A DNA stretch of 64,000 nt, from positions 310,001 to 374,000 of the forward strand of contig NZ_SEWX01000002.1 in NCBI RefSeq assembly GCF_004307455.1, given 5' to 3'. The position numbers were made by a program, and so were the translations under genes. The notes under the pieces are model-generated. The model had not been told where the DNA came from. It ran no database searches and worked only from the letters and a program-made list of their open reading frames with translations. Source of the stretch: Aquirufa nivalisilvae. GTDB lineage: Bacteria; Bacteroidota; Bacteroidia; Cytophagales; Spirosomataceae. Shown here piece by piece: positions 8,685 through 16,569 of the stretch. Numbering within the stretch: the stretch's first letter is position 1; each line of letters starts with the position of its first letter.

Positions 8685-9799
8685 TTTTTCTTAATCACGT
8701 AGCTCGCTACAATAGGGAAATGATCAGAATAGGTGATTTTTCGCAAGGTTGTAAATTGTAAAATTTCAAATTCTTTCGAGAAAAATTGGTTGTCGATCCT
8801 GACCATATACGGACTCCGATTCAAGGTAAATCCAAATCCTCGCCCTGCACTCTCGAAGGCATTGTCCATTCTTTCCCGGAGAGTACCATAGGCCCAGCCA
8901 TATGGAGTTTCGTTTAAATCACCCATCACCAAGACAGGGTAGGGGCTTTGCTGAATGATTCGATTGATTTGGCTGATTTCTTCTTTGTGACGAATGAAGC
9001 CTTTTTTCAAGGAAGCTATAATGCCTCGTCCTTCTTTCTTGGCATCTTCATAATCTTGATCTCTGATTTTCCCTGTAACTTTTCCTACGCGAATTCCCAT
9101 GGACCAAAGCTGTAAGTTGATGACACGAATGGTATCTTTATCCTTTACTAAATCCACAAATAGAAATCCGTTGGCAGAATTTTTAAACTGTTCTCCTTCT
9201 TGATGTATGATAGGATACTTGGAGAAAATGGCTAGACCCATCTTTTCTCTAGAATCAAAAATCTCTTTTTTTAGGGGTTGTATGGCATAATGCGGATATT
9301 GTTGCTTCATCATGCTGATACTTTTATAGGCTGGACGGTCAGCATTAGAATAGAATTCCTGAAAACATTTGATGTCCGCTTCATAGTCCAGCATGAATTT
9401 TTTTAATTTTTCCACATTGGCTTCGTTGCTTTCATAGGCATTGGAATACATACCATACACATTGTAATTCAATACTTTTATGGGCTTCTCTAGGCTTTCT
9501 TTGGGGTTATGGATGGCAATGCTACGCTGGATGAAACTGTAGCCTAAAATCAATACAGTAAGGGGTAATAAAGCCCTTTTGGCACGTTGAAATATCCAAT
9601 AAATCAGTGAAATGAAACAGAGAATCTGAGCCACGGGCATACTCATCATGATGAATCCTGCCAACCAATGGTCAATGATTAAAGAATAACTTAGTAGATA
9701 GGTCAATAAGGTGTATAAACACAAGGGTAAAGTTCCTAACCAGATGATGGAGGAGATAATTTTCTTAGGAAGAGATTCGGAGGTTTTACGCTTACCCAT
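8681..9799 (-). CDS. Membrane-anchored endonuclease/exonuclease/phosphatase family protein
   Basis: 372 residues from ATG 9799; an upstream TTG at 9814 is less likely. Residues about 15-95 contain three hydrophobic helices, followed by a soluble EEP domain with NYNVYGMYSN, an LxxFQEF-like glutamate region (CFQEFYSN), GDLNETP and SDHFPIVA near the C-terminus. These are the metal and catalytic motifs of the DNase I/sphingomyelinase-like fold. The substrate may be a nucleic acid, phospholipid or phosphoinositide; nothing visible decides this. It converges on the protease gene with a 4-bp overlap of the two stop codons. Confidence 0.85.
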   Translation of the reverse strand: MGKRKTSESLPKKIISSIIWLGTLPLCLYTLLTYLLSYSLIIDHWLAGFIMMSMPVAQILCFISLIYWIFQRAKRALLPLTVLILGYSFIQRSIAIHNPKESLEKPIKVLNYNVYGMYSNAYESNEANVEKLKKFMLDYEADIKCFQEFYSNADRPAYKSISMMKQQYPHYAIQPLKKEIFDSREKMGLAIFSKYPIIHQEGEQFKNSANGFLFVDLVKDKDTIRVINLQLWSMGIRVGKVTGKIRDQDYEDAKKEGRGIIASLKKGFIRHKEEISQINRIIQQSPYPVLVMGDLNETPYGWAYGTLRERMDNAFESAGRGFGFTLNRSPYMVRIDNQFFSKEFEILQFTTLRKITYSDHFPIVASYVIKKN

Positions 9800-9858
9800 T
9801 CTCAAAGATAACAATTGAATGATTATGGGAGAGATATTTTATAAATTTTAGAAAGAGG

Positions 9859-9890
9859 ATTGCAATTTTATAAAATAATGAGTACTTTTG
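9859..9890 (+). promoter_or_regulatory. Promoter of rpmB
   Basis: ATTG (9859-9862) is followed after 20 bp by TACTTTTG (9883-9890), a full match to the Bacteroidota -33/-7 pattern. The expected start near 9896 gives a leader of about 55 bases before rpmB. Confidence 0.65.
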
Positions 9891-9949
9891 CCATCCGATT
9901 TGATAACAAATATAATTCAAGAGCGAGTCTCAAATAAAAAGCAAATATT

Positions 9950-10189
9950 ATGGCAAAGGTTTGTCAACTAACTGGAAAAAGAACAAGAGTTGGAAACAAT
10001 GTTTCTCACGCTAACAATAAGACAAAGCGTAAGTTTTTCCCAAATTTACAGACAAAGAAATTCTTTTTAGAGTCTGAAGGTGTTTGGGTACGTATGAAAG
10101 TAAGCGCTAAGGCGATTCGTACCATCAATAAGAATGGTTTCGAAAAGACTTTAATTGCTTCTGCACGTAAAGGAACTTTATCTGTATAG
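9950..10189 (+). CDS. rpmB: 50S ribosomal protein L28
   Basis: 79 residues, the usual L28 length. The N-terminus MAKVCQLTGKRTRVGNNVSHA and the basic stretch NKTKRKFFPNLQ are characteristic. L28 sits near the tRNA exit region of the large subunit. Here it is a single-gene unit with its own promoter (9859-9890) and terminator (10214-10245), not followed by rpmG as in many other phyla. Confidence 0.97.
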   Translation: MAKVCQLTGKRTRVGNNVSHANNKTKRKFFPNLQTKKFFLESEGVWVRMKVSAKAIRTINKNGFEKTLIASARKGTLSV

Positions 10190-10213
10190 ATTGTAAAATT
10201 TTTACGAAATTAG

Positions 10214-10245
10214 AGCCTCTTTGATTTTCAAAGAGGCTTTTTTTG
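10214..10245 (+). terminator. Rho-independent terminator of rpmB
   Basis: Arms AGCCTCTTTGA (10214-10224) and TCAAAGAGGCT (10228-10238) form an 11-bp stem with a 3-base loop, followed by a run of seven T. The T-run ends only about 8 bases before the ATG of the next gene. Confidence 0.85.
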
Positions 10246-10251
10246 TTTCTC

Positions 10252-11355
10252 ATGCTTTCATCTGAAGATTATATACGCTACCAAAAACAGCTCAAAATGG
10301 CTGATTGGGGAGAAGAACAGCAGCTAAGCTTAGCTCAGGCTAAGGTATTGGTAGTAGGTGCAGGTGGATTAGCCAGCGGAGCTTTACCTTATTTAGCAGC
10401 CGCCGGTATTGGAAACATCACGATTATTGATGGAGATACCGTAGATCTATCCAATCTAGGTCGACAAGTCATTTATCAACAAGCTGATTTAGGGGAGTTT
10501 AAGGCGCAAAAAGCCGAAGCTTATCTCCAGGCTTTAAATCCGAGTATTCAAGTTCAAGGGATTGCTCAAAAATTGACAGAAGAAAATGCGGAAAATCTTA
10601 TTCAGTCGGTGGATTTGGTGATCGATTGTACCGATAATTTTAAGACCCGTTATTTAATTAATGACCACTGCGTAGCCTCGGGAAAACCTTTTATTTATGC
10701 AGCTATTCATACCTGGGAAGGACATTTAAGTGTGTGTAATATGCGGATGGCATCGGGTAAAATGAGCCCAACCTACCGTTGTTTCTTTCCGAATGAACCA
10801 GGGCCCAATGAAATACCTACCTGTGATGAAGCGGGTGTTTTAGGTTTTTTGCCAGGTATTTTAGGCATCATGCAAGCCAAAGAAGTTATTTTTTGTTTGG
10901 CAGGTATGCCTTCTCCCGCTCAAGGCGCCTTGATGACCTGGGATGCACAAGAAATGCGGAGCCACTTTTTTGCTTTAGAAAGAGATCCATTGGCCGAAGA
11001 AAAGATTTTTCCTCAAACGGAAGATAGTGGGAAAGTTAGGGAATTAAGTCCAGAGGAGGCTTTTGCTCAATGGCAAGCTGGTCAGATCGACTATCTTTTA
11101 GATGTACGTGAAGAAGATGAATGGGATTTTGCTCGGATCGAAGGTGCCATCCACATTCCTATGAATGAGATTCCATCTAAGCTAGCCATGTTGCCCAAAG
11201 GCTCCAAAGGATTAGTGCTTTGCCACCATGGCATGCGCTCTGCTCAAGTTATTGTCTACTTACAGCAGCAAGCAAGCTTCAAACATGTGTATAATCTAGC
11301 TGGTGGTATCGACGCCTGGTCTAGGCGCATAGATCCGGATATTCCTCGTTATTAA
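10252..11355 (+). CDS. ThiF/MoeB-family sulfur-carrier adenylyltransferase fused to a rhodanese domain
   Basis: 367 residues from ATG 10252 (a TTG at 10243 lies in the terminator T-run and is unlikely). The E1-like domain shows GAGGLASG near residues 37-43, the adenylation motif DLSNLGRQ at 65-72, and a candidate cysteine in PTCDEAGVLG (Cys191). The C-terminal rhodanese domain (about 270-367) has YLLDVRE and the active-site loop LCHHGMRS with Cys324. This architecture activates ThiS/MoaD-like carrier proteins and passes sulfur to them for thiamine, molybdopterin or tRNA thiolation. The usual pair of CxxC zinc motifs is not evident. Which carrier it serves cannot be told; no carrier gene is near. 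Confidence 0.86.
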   Translation: MLSSEDYIRYQKQLKMADWGEEQQLSLAQAKVLVVGAGGLASGALPYLAAAGIGNITIIDGDTVDLSNLGRQVIYQQADLGEFKAQKAEAYLQALNPSIQVQGIAQKLTEENAENLIQSVDLVIDCTDNFKTRYLINDHCVASGKPFIYAAIHTWEGHLSVCNMRMASGKMSPTYRCFFPNEPGPNEIPTCDEAGVLGFLPGILGIMQAKEVIFCLAGMPSPAQGALMTWDAQEMRSHFFALERDPLAEEKIFPQTEDSGKVRELSPEEAFAQWQAGQIDYLLDVREEDEWDFARIEGAIHIPMNEIPSKLAMLPKGSKGLVLCHHGMRSAQVIVYLQQQASFKHVYNLAGGIDAWSRRIDPDIPRY

Positions 11356-12677
11356 GAAACGATCGTACCGTATAAATCAAACTCTTCAGCACGGTCAATT
11401 TTGACTTGAACAAAATCTCCCAAACGGGCATATTGTTCTGCGGGAATTAATACTTCATTATCGACTTCAGGAGAATCAAATTCGGTACGACCAACAAAAT
11501 AACCACTCTCTTTGCGGTCGACCATCACTTTGTAGGTGTTCCCTACGCGAGCTTGGTTTAGCTCTTCCGAAATGCCTTGTTGCAAGGCCATGATGTCGTC
11601 CGAACGCTCTTGCTTCACTTCTTCGGGTACATCATCTTGAACAGAGAAAGCGTGGGTGTTTTCCTCATGACTGTAATTGAAAATCCCCAAACGATCAAAA
11701 CGCATACGTTCTACGAAGGAATAGGTTTCTTCATAATCTTCTTCGGTTTCACCCGGATAACCTGAAATCAGTGTAGTTCTCAAAGCAATATTAGGCACTG
11801 TTCCACGGATGGTTTCAATCAAAGCCTCTGTTTTTTCTCGGGTGATACCACGGCGCATACGCTTCAAAACAGCGTCTGAGCCACTTTGTAATGGCATATC
11901 CAAGTATTTACAAATGTTCTCTCTTTCTGCCATGGTCTGCAAAATTTCTACTGGGAATCCTGCAGGGTAAGCATATTGCAAACGGATCCATTCAATGCCA
12001 TTGACATCGGAAAGACGCTCTAATAATTCTTTTAATTTTCTACCACTTGGGCTTCCTGCTTCTTTGAAATCCAAACCATAAAAGGTCAAATCTTGGGCAA
12101 TCAGGATGAGTTCTTTGGTGCCCTTCTTAGCAAGCGAACTTGCCTCTTTCACCAATTCATCCATCGGGCGAGAAACGTGGTTACCACGCATCAAGGGGAT
12201 GGCACAAAAGGAGCAAGGGCGGTCGCAACCTTCAGCGATTTTCAAATAAGCATAATGCGCAGGTGTAGTCAATAAGCGTTCACCCACTAATTCGTGTTTA
12301 TAATCTGCTTTTAAGGCTTTCAGTAAGCGAGGTAATTCATTGGTTCCAAAGAAGGAATCCACCAGTGGGATTTCTCTTTCTAAGTCATCTTTGTAGCGAT
12401 GGGAAAGGCAGCCCGTTACGTAAAGCTTATCTATTTTGCCAGCTTCTTTGGCATCAGCATAGCGTAGAATGGTATCGATGGATTCTTGTTTGGCATTATC
12501 AATAAAGCCGCAAGTATTTATGACAACGATGTTAGCCTTATCTTTTTTGGCTTCATGGGTTACTTCCAAACCATTCCCTTTTAATTGGGTAAATAGCACT
12601 TCCGAGTCGACCAGGTTTTTGGAACAACCTAGGGTGATGATATTGATGGAAGGTTTGGCGACAACTTTAGTTTTCAT
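11352..12677 (-). CDS. rimO: Ribosomal protein S12 methylthiotransferase RimO
   Basis: 441 residues, normal for RimO. The N-terminal MTTase domain carries cluster-binding cysteines Cys18, Cys56 and Cys90. The radical SAM triad is CDRPCSFC with Cys151, Cys155 and Cys158. The C-terminus from about 375 is a TRAM domain. The enzyme adds a methylthio group to the conserved Asp of ribosomal protein S12. The motif EGCDRPCSFCAIPLMRG is closer to RimO than to MiaB. It converges on the E1-like gene with a 4-bp overlap of stop codons. Confidence 0.95.
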   Translation of the reverse strand: MKTKVVAKPSINIITLGCSKNLVDSEVLFTQLKGNGLEVTHEAKKDKANIVVINTCGFIDNAKQESIDTILRYADAKEAGKIDKLYVTGCLSHRYKDDLEREIPLVDSFFGTNELPRLLKALKADYKHELVGERLLTTPAHYAYLKIAEGCDRPCSFCAIPLMRGNHVSRPMDELVKEASSLAKKGTKELILIAQDLTFYGLDFKEAGSPSGRKLKELLERLSDVNGIEWIRLQYAYPAGFPVEILQTMAERENICKYLDMPLQSGSDAVLKRMRRGITREKTEALIETIRGTVPNIALRTTLISGYPGETEEDYEETYSFVERMRFDRLGIFNYSHEENTHAFSVQDDVPEEVKQERSDDIMALQQGISEELNQARVGNTYKVMVDRKESGYFVGRTEFDSPEVDNEVLIPAEQYARLGDFVQVKIDRAEEFDLYGTIVS

Positions 12678-12819
12678 GAAGCATGATTAAATGAACGTGC
12701 AATTTACGAAGAAAGAACGAAACCTCGATTTTTACCTTTTTTGTGTAATTTTTTCTTTTCGGGATACAAATTTTAGATTCTTTTTATAGTATTGCAGTTC
12801 ACAAAATCTAAATGATAAT

Positions 12820-13524
12820 ATGAAGAAATTTATTTTAACTTGCTCTTTGATGGCCATGGGGATTGTTACCTTGGCTCAGAAAGCTAATACATTGACTAGC
12901 AAGGAGAAGAAAGAAGGTTATCAGTTGTTGTTTGACGGAACTACGTTAAAAGGATGGCATGCTTACAATAAACCAGGAACCATAGGGACCTCATGGTCTG
13001 TAACGGATGGAGAGATTGGATTTGATGTGACCAAAAAAGATGGTGGGGATTTAACCACAGATCAGGAGTTTGAAAACTATGATTTTTCAGTAGATTGGAA
13101 AATTTCACCTAAAGGAAATAGCGGTATTATTTTCAATGTAACGGAAGATCCAAAATACCATAGTTCTTATAATACTGGTCCAGAAATGCAGGTTTTGGAT
13201 AGTGACGGACACCCAGATGGAAAGATTTTTAATCACCGTGCAGGAGATTTATACGATTTAATTCATTCATCGAAGGAGACTGCTAAGCCAGTTGGCGAGT
13301 GGAATACAGCACGTATTGTGAATAACCGCGGTTTATTGCAGTTATATTTAAATGGAGAGAAAGTAGTGGAAACTCGTTATGACGATGAGAACTGGAAAAA
13401 GATGATTGCTGGTTCTAAATTCAAAAACATGCCAGGTTTTGGTGTGAACATGAAAGGCCGTATTTCATTGCAGGACCATGGCAATCCAGTATGGTTTAGA
13501 AATATCAAGATTAAGAAATTGTAG
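12820..13524 (+). CDS. Exported DUF1080 (3-keto-disaccharide hydrolase-like) protein
   Basis: 234 residues with a signal peptide ending near AQK at residue 20. The rest is one DUF1080 domain (LamG-like beta sandwich), recognisable by LLFDGTTLKGWHAYN, a GNSGIIFNV strand and the terminal PVWFRNIKIKKL. Family members occur in large numbers in Bacteroidota and Planctomycetota, and some hydrolyse 3-keto-glycosides. This fits the exported GMC/Gfo-Idh type oxidoreductases at 20-22 kb and 61.7 kb, which could generate keto sugars, although that link is only inference. Single gene with its own terminator. Confidence 0.85.
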   Translation: MKKFILTCSLMAMGIVTLAQKANTLTSKEKKEGYQLLFDGTTLKGWHAYNKPGTIGTSWSVTDGEIGFDVTKKDGGDLTTDQEFENYDFSVDWKISPKGNSGIIFNVTEDPKYHSSYNTGPEMQVLDSDGHPDGKIFNHRAGDLYDLIHSSKETAKPVGEWNTARIVNNRGLLQLYLNGEKVVETRYDDENWKKMIAGSKFKNMPGFGVNMKGRISLQDHGNPVWFRNIKIKKL

Positions 13525-13542
13525 TTGAAATAGATTGATGAT

Positions 13543-13573
13543 AAAGGCCTGGGATAGATCTCAGGCTTTTTTT
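13543..13573 (+). terminator. Rho-independent terminator after the DUF1080 gene
   Basis: AAAGGCCTGGGAT pairs with ATCTCAGGCTTT (one G-T wobble), followed by a T-run to 13573. Confidence 0.75.
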
Positions 13574-13667
13574 GTGGGTTGGATATGAGTTTGTTGATAA
13601 TGATTTGAACCTGAGTGGGATTGTAAATCCTTTGAATCTGTTTTCTAAATAGCATATGTCGAACAGC

Positions 13668-13712
13668 TGGTTTTTTTGTTTCTTTTTATGAAAAAAAAGA
13701 AATACCAAAGTA
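13668..13712. repeat. Poly-T/poly-A hairpin module (copy 1)
   Basis: A T-run, then GTTTCTTTTTATG and a matching AAAAAAAAGAAAT, then ACCAAAG. The same arrangement, ending in ATGCCAAAG, occurs reversed at 56492-56533, and a related one occurs at 56384-56417. The arms can fold into an AT-only hairpin. It is preceded by CATATGTCGAACAGC, which resembles the end of the 80-bp repeat family. Confidence 0.6.
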
Positions 13713-13748
13713 ATCAATGCTCAATCAAGTTCTTGTTATAGAAAATCT

Positions 13749-13778
13749 CATATGACCCTGAGGAACATGTCCTTTAGC
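13749..13778. repeat. Partial copy of the ATGACCCT/GAACATGTC repeat family
   Basis: CATATGACCCTGAGGAACATGTC matches the core of the repeat at 17482-17542 and the tandem array at 18554-18776. It lies just downstream of the HigA-like gene end. Non-coding. Confidence 0.55.
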
Positions 13779-13784
13779 TTTTAC

Positions 13785-14099
13785 TTATTTCAGTAAAATA
13801 TCAACTTTAAATTTCAAATGTCCCCCAAGTCCTTCATGGATGATTCTCATTAAGGTGGAAAGTCGGATGTCACTGGCATTATTTTCTATTCGAGAAATGT
13901 AAGTTTTGGTCGTACCACATTTAAGAGCCAATTGTTCTTGTGTCAATCCTTGTTCTTTACGGAGATCTTGCAACATGGCCCCAAGTTTGAAAGCTTCAAA
14001 TCCCTCTTCATATTCTTCACGAATGATTGTGCCTCTTTGACCGTATTGTTGGTCTAAGTGACTTTTAAATGAAGTGAGATGTTTATGTTCCTTTTTCAT
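13785..14099 (-). CDS. higA: HigA-like XRE-family antitoxin
   Basis: 104 residues. Residues about 42-95 form a Cro/CI-type helix-turn-helix: LRKEQGLTQEQLALKCG, then TKTYISRIENN. The gene lies downstream of the toxin and overlaps it by 17 bp, the HigBA order (toxin first). It should bind and neutralise the toxin and repress the operon through the palindrome at 14441-14458. The symbol is by family resemblance, not by demonstrated orthology. Confidence 0.85.
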   Translation of the reverse strand: MKKEHKHLTSFKSHLDQQYGQRGTIIREEYEEGFEAFKLGAMLQDLRKEQGLTQEQLALKCGTTKTYISRIENNASDIRLSTLMRIIHEGLGGHLKFKVDILLK

Positions 14100-14436
14100 C
14101 TAAATAATTTTTTTTAAGTCTTTCAGCTATTTCTATTTCTTTTTTGGGAGTTCTCTGAGTTTTCTTTTGAAATCCATTGATTAAAATCACTAGATTTCCT
14201 TTATCGAAGAAGCTGAAAACTCTAAAAATATCAGACCCAAATTCAACTCGTATTTCATATAGCCCCGTTGTACCGCTTACATGTTTAAAATATTTTTCAG
14301 GGACACGATTTACCGTAGAAATTAATTGTAATGTCCAGTTGAATTTTTTCTTAACTTCTGGTCTAAGTTCTGAGAAGAAGTCGAGATAAAATTTTTTGTA
14401 ATAGAAAACCTCCCTAATAAAAGTTTTTTCTTGCAT
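14083..14436 (-). CDS. higB: HigB-like toxin (RelE/ParE superfamily, phage Gp49-like)
   Basis: 117 residues from ATG 14436 (a TTG codon lies just before it). The middle shows the signature of the Gp49-like branch of RelE-type ribosome-dependent mRNA interferases: LYEIRVEFGSDIFRVFSFF followed by LVILINGFQKKTQRTP. The C-terminal helix is Lys/Glu-rich. The basic residues Lys, Lys and Arg after NGF are typical of the active centre. The gene precedes and overlaps the antitoxin. A -7-like box abuts the ATG, so the true start or promoter needs experimental definition. Confidence 0.87.
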   Translation of the reverse strand: MQEKTFIREVFYYKKFYLDFFSELRPEVKKKFNWTLQLISTVNRVPEKYFKHVSGTTGLYEIRVEFGSDIFRVFSFFDKGNLVILINGFQKKTQRTPKKEIEIAERLKKNYLDEKGT

Positions 14437-14467
14437 CAAAGTTAGCTAATTAGGTAACATTTTGCAA
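14437..14467 (-). promoter_or_regulatory. Candidate promoter and operator of the HigBA-like pair
   Basis: On the minus strand TTG (14467-14465), a 20-bp spacer and TAACTTTG (14444-14437) match the Bacteroidota promoter. The spacer includes an 18-bp near-perfect palindrome GTTAGCTAATTAGGTAAC (14441-14458; one mismatched pair) that overlaps the -7 box, a natural site for antitoxin autorepression. Because ATG 14436 touches the -7 box, one of the two calls may be wrong. Confidence 0.4.
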
Positions 14468-14615
14468 TCGCAGAGTTAGAATATTTATGGTAATATTCAT
14501 TAAGCTTTTGCATCATGGGGAGTATGAACACTAATGCGCAAATTTAATGAAGAGGTATAAATGAATATGTTAATTACTGATAATCTGCGTATTGAGCAAT
14601 TGGTTTCTAAATCAT

Positions 14616-14645
14616 AAAAAAGGCTTGAGAATTATCTCAAGCCTT
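14616..14645 (-). terminator. Rho-independent terminator of the hipBA-like operon
   Basis: Arms AAGGCTTGAGA (14620-14630) and TCTCAAGCCTT (14635-14645) form an 11-bp stem with a 4-base loop. On the minus strand it is followed by a T-run, 20 bp beyond the HipA-like stop. Confidence 0.85.
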
Positions 14646-14667
14646 CTATTTATGAATTCATTTTGAA

Positions 14668-15960
14668 TTAATTCCGATCAAGCATGGCACGGATGCTATC
14701 TCGTTGGGTCGGATTGACTTGGGTCATTTCTGCAAACTCATTCCACTTTTTCACGAATTGATGGATTTGGTCAATAATGTCAGTAGCATGTTTAATGTTC
14801 ATGGATTTTGCCACGATTTCCAAATCATGTTTCTTTATTTCATCTCTTTTTCCATTGACACTTAAGGAATGTTGGCTCACCCATTGGCTATCAGGGCGGT
14901 ATGCAAAGCAAACATCATAGGCAGGACTCAATTCCCAGCTATGATCTTTTTGTAATCGAAAGGCAAAGTTTTTGGTATGATCATCGCAATTTTTGGCCAA
15001 TACATTCAATACCATCCGCCTAAAGAGTTGTTCCGCTGCTGGATAGGGTAATCGAAGTTGCCGCATGGTTTGGAAGAGTTGCTCATAACTAAAGCTGGTG
15101 ATTTGGTTGAAATCAGCATGTTGCATCGCACAAAATGTTTGAATGTGATGCTTTTGATTTCCTTCCCCTCGATCAAATCTTTTGGTCATAAAATGTGCTC
15201 TACCATGCTCTTCCATTAACCTAGACTCCATCATCTCTATTCCACAGGCTTTCGCTAAATAGTAATAAGCCATTTCTATTCGACCATAGCCTGTACTTTC
15301 GCCGAATTGCACATCACTTACCGTGTCAAGTTTAATTAACCAATGCTCAAATCCCGCTGGAGCTATACTTTGTCCTGATTTCACTTGTCCGGTTTTGGGA
15401 TTATATGCGATGATGGCCTTAGGTCTGGCTCCGCCAGCAGATGTTCCAATTTTCAAAATATCCATCATGGCTTTTTCCTCATCTTGGTTTAGATTGGTTT
15501 CAAAGCCTTCTTTTTTATGGACTATTTTCTGTATAGTTTTCAGTAAACTGTCTATTTCAATGTCATTAGCCCCTTTCATGTGGGAGTATGAACTAGGTTC
15601 AAATTCCAAAGCTCCCATTCCTCTGGATCCAATAAAACATAATAGCTCAACAGGATTCATGCTGTTTTCTGCGCGCCCATGTTGGGCAAGCCAGCTATTG
15701 ATTAATTGATTTCCATAGTCGTCAGGCAACACATCTGCCAATAGTCCAGGTAAGCCTTTGAATGTCTTGCTTGCTCTTAATTCAGGAAAGGAAAATATGC
15801 GGCCCTTGCTAGCTGCAATGGGCATTTTGATTGGAGATAAATCCCAGTTTTTTTCAGTGAATTTTGGGGTAAATTCAAAATCCGCGATTCCTTCCTCTTC
15901 GTTCCATGCCACAGCACCTACGACCTCATTCCATATCTTGATGATGGCTGTATTTACCAT
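14668..15960 (-). CDS. hipA: HipA-family serine/threonine kinase toxin
   Basis: 430 residues, close to E. coli HipA in length. Visible elements are the N-terminal subdomain, a GGARPKAII loop in the centre, a catalytic segment NCDDHTKNFAF and a metal/DFG-like SPAYDV. HipA kinases of this type phosphorylate aminoacyl-tRNA synthetases or other targets and cause growth arrest. The start ATG 15960 overlaps the last 7 bp of the HipB-like antitoxin, giving the classical hipB-hipA order. The catalytic residues look complete, so the toxin is probably functional. Confidence 0.9.
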   Translation of the reverse strand: MVNTAIIKIWNEVVGAVAWNEEEGIADFEFTPKFTEKNWDLSPIKMPIAASKGRIFSFPELRASKTFKGLPGLLADVLPDDYGNQLINSWLAQHGRAENSMNPVELLCFIGSRGMGALEFEPSSYSHMKGANDIEIDSLLKTIQKIVHKKEGFETNLNQDEEKAMMDILKIGTSAGGARPKAIIAYNPKTGQVKSGQSIAPAGFEHWLIKLDTVSDVQFGESTGYGRIEMAYYYLAKACGIEMMESRLMEEHGRAHFMTKRFDRGEGNQKHHIQTFCAMQHADFNQITSFSYEQLFQTMRQLRLPYPAAEQLFRRMVLNVLAKNCDDHTKNFAFRLQKDHSWELSPAYDVCFAYRPDSQWVSQHSLSVNGKRDEIKKHDLEIVAKSMNIKHATDIIDQIHQFVKKWNEFAEMTQVNPTQRDSIRAMLDRN

Positions 15961-16301
15961 GATGAATCGCTTTGAAGTTGTTTATTTATGGGACTGCGTG
16001 CCCTTTGCTTCTTCTTTTTGGCTAGTTTAGCCAATATCAATGGACTGATTTTTTCTTTGCTTGAAAAGGTGTCCCACAAATGCAATATGTCCAGCGCCCG
16101 CATGATTTGAATCAAGGATACTAAGGAAATGGCTTCCCCTTTTTCAATTTGGGTTACGGTCCAGCGATTTAATCCAGCCTCTTGAGCTAATTGAGCCTGC
16201 GTTTTATTGATATCCAGTCGCCTTTGTTTTAAATAAACACCAATGGATTCCACGATAGATTGATCGCTTTTAATTGACCAATTTGTGTTGGTATTTTCCA
16301 T
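15954..16301 (-). CDS. hipB: HipB-like XRE-family antitoxin
   Basis: 115 residues from ATG 16301; an upstream TTG (16313) would only add four residues. The helix-turn-helix spans about 18-70: YLKQRRLDINKTQAQLAQEA and RWTVTQIEKGEA. The C-terminal tail is strongly basic (KLAKKKKQRARSP), longer than in E. coli HipB. It should bind its own promoter region (inverted repeat at 16319-16341) and the HipA-like kinase encoded immediately downstream. Confidence 0.87.
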   Translation of the reverse strand: MENTNTNWSIKSDQSIVESIGVYLKQRRLDINKTQAQLAQEAGLNRWTVTQIEKGEAISLVSLIQIMRALDILHLWDTFSSKEKISPLILAKLAKKKKQRARSPINKQLQSDSSW

Positions 16302-16318
16302 CTTAATAATCAATTTAA

Positions 16319-16373
16319 TTGTATAATGTTAGTATATACAAACAAATGTAATGATAATTTTAAGTATACGTAT
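16319..16373 (-). promoter_or_regulatory. Candidate hipBA promoter and operators
   Basis: A perfect 7-bp inverted repeat TTGTATA-N9-TATACAA covers 16319-16341, 18 bp upstream of the HipB-like ATG. A -7 box TACATTTG (minus strand, 16350-16343) lies directly upstream, so the transcript start would fall inside the repeat. A second palindrome ATACGTAT at 16366-16373 lies about where a -33 element would be. No clear -33 TTG was seen. Confidence 0.45.
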
Positions 16374-16569
16374 GAATGATTCGTTAATTTGTGAGTAAAA
16401 ATCATCTTTATATCAAATTTATTATACTAATGTTGGATTTTACTATCAATAAATTGATAATTCAAAAGGGCAACTAAGAGAAAAACTTGAGAATTCCCCC
16501 AAGCCTTTTCTGTATCATTATTTATGAAGTATTTACCAAATGGCATTTTCTTCCACGGAAATACCTAAA

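Noticed and set aside
12093-12690. Plus-strand frames within rimO
   Set aside because: They lie wholly inside a gene with intact catalytic motifs and show no motif of their own.
13377-13717. Minus-strand frames beyond the DUF1080 gene
   Set aside because: They overlap the DUF1080 coding strand, the terminator and the AT hairpin repeat; no domain or start signal is visible.
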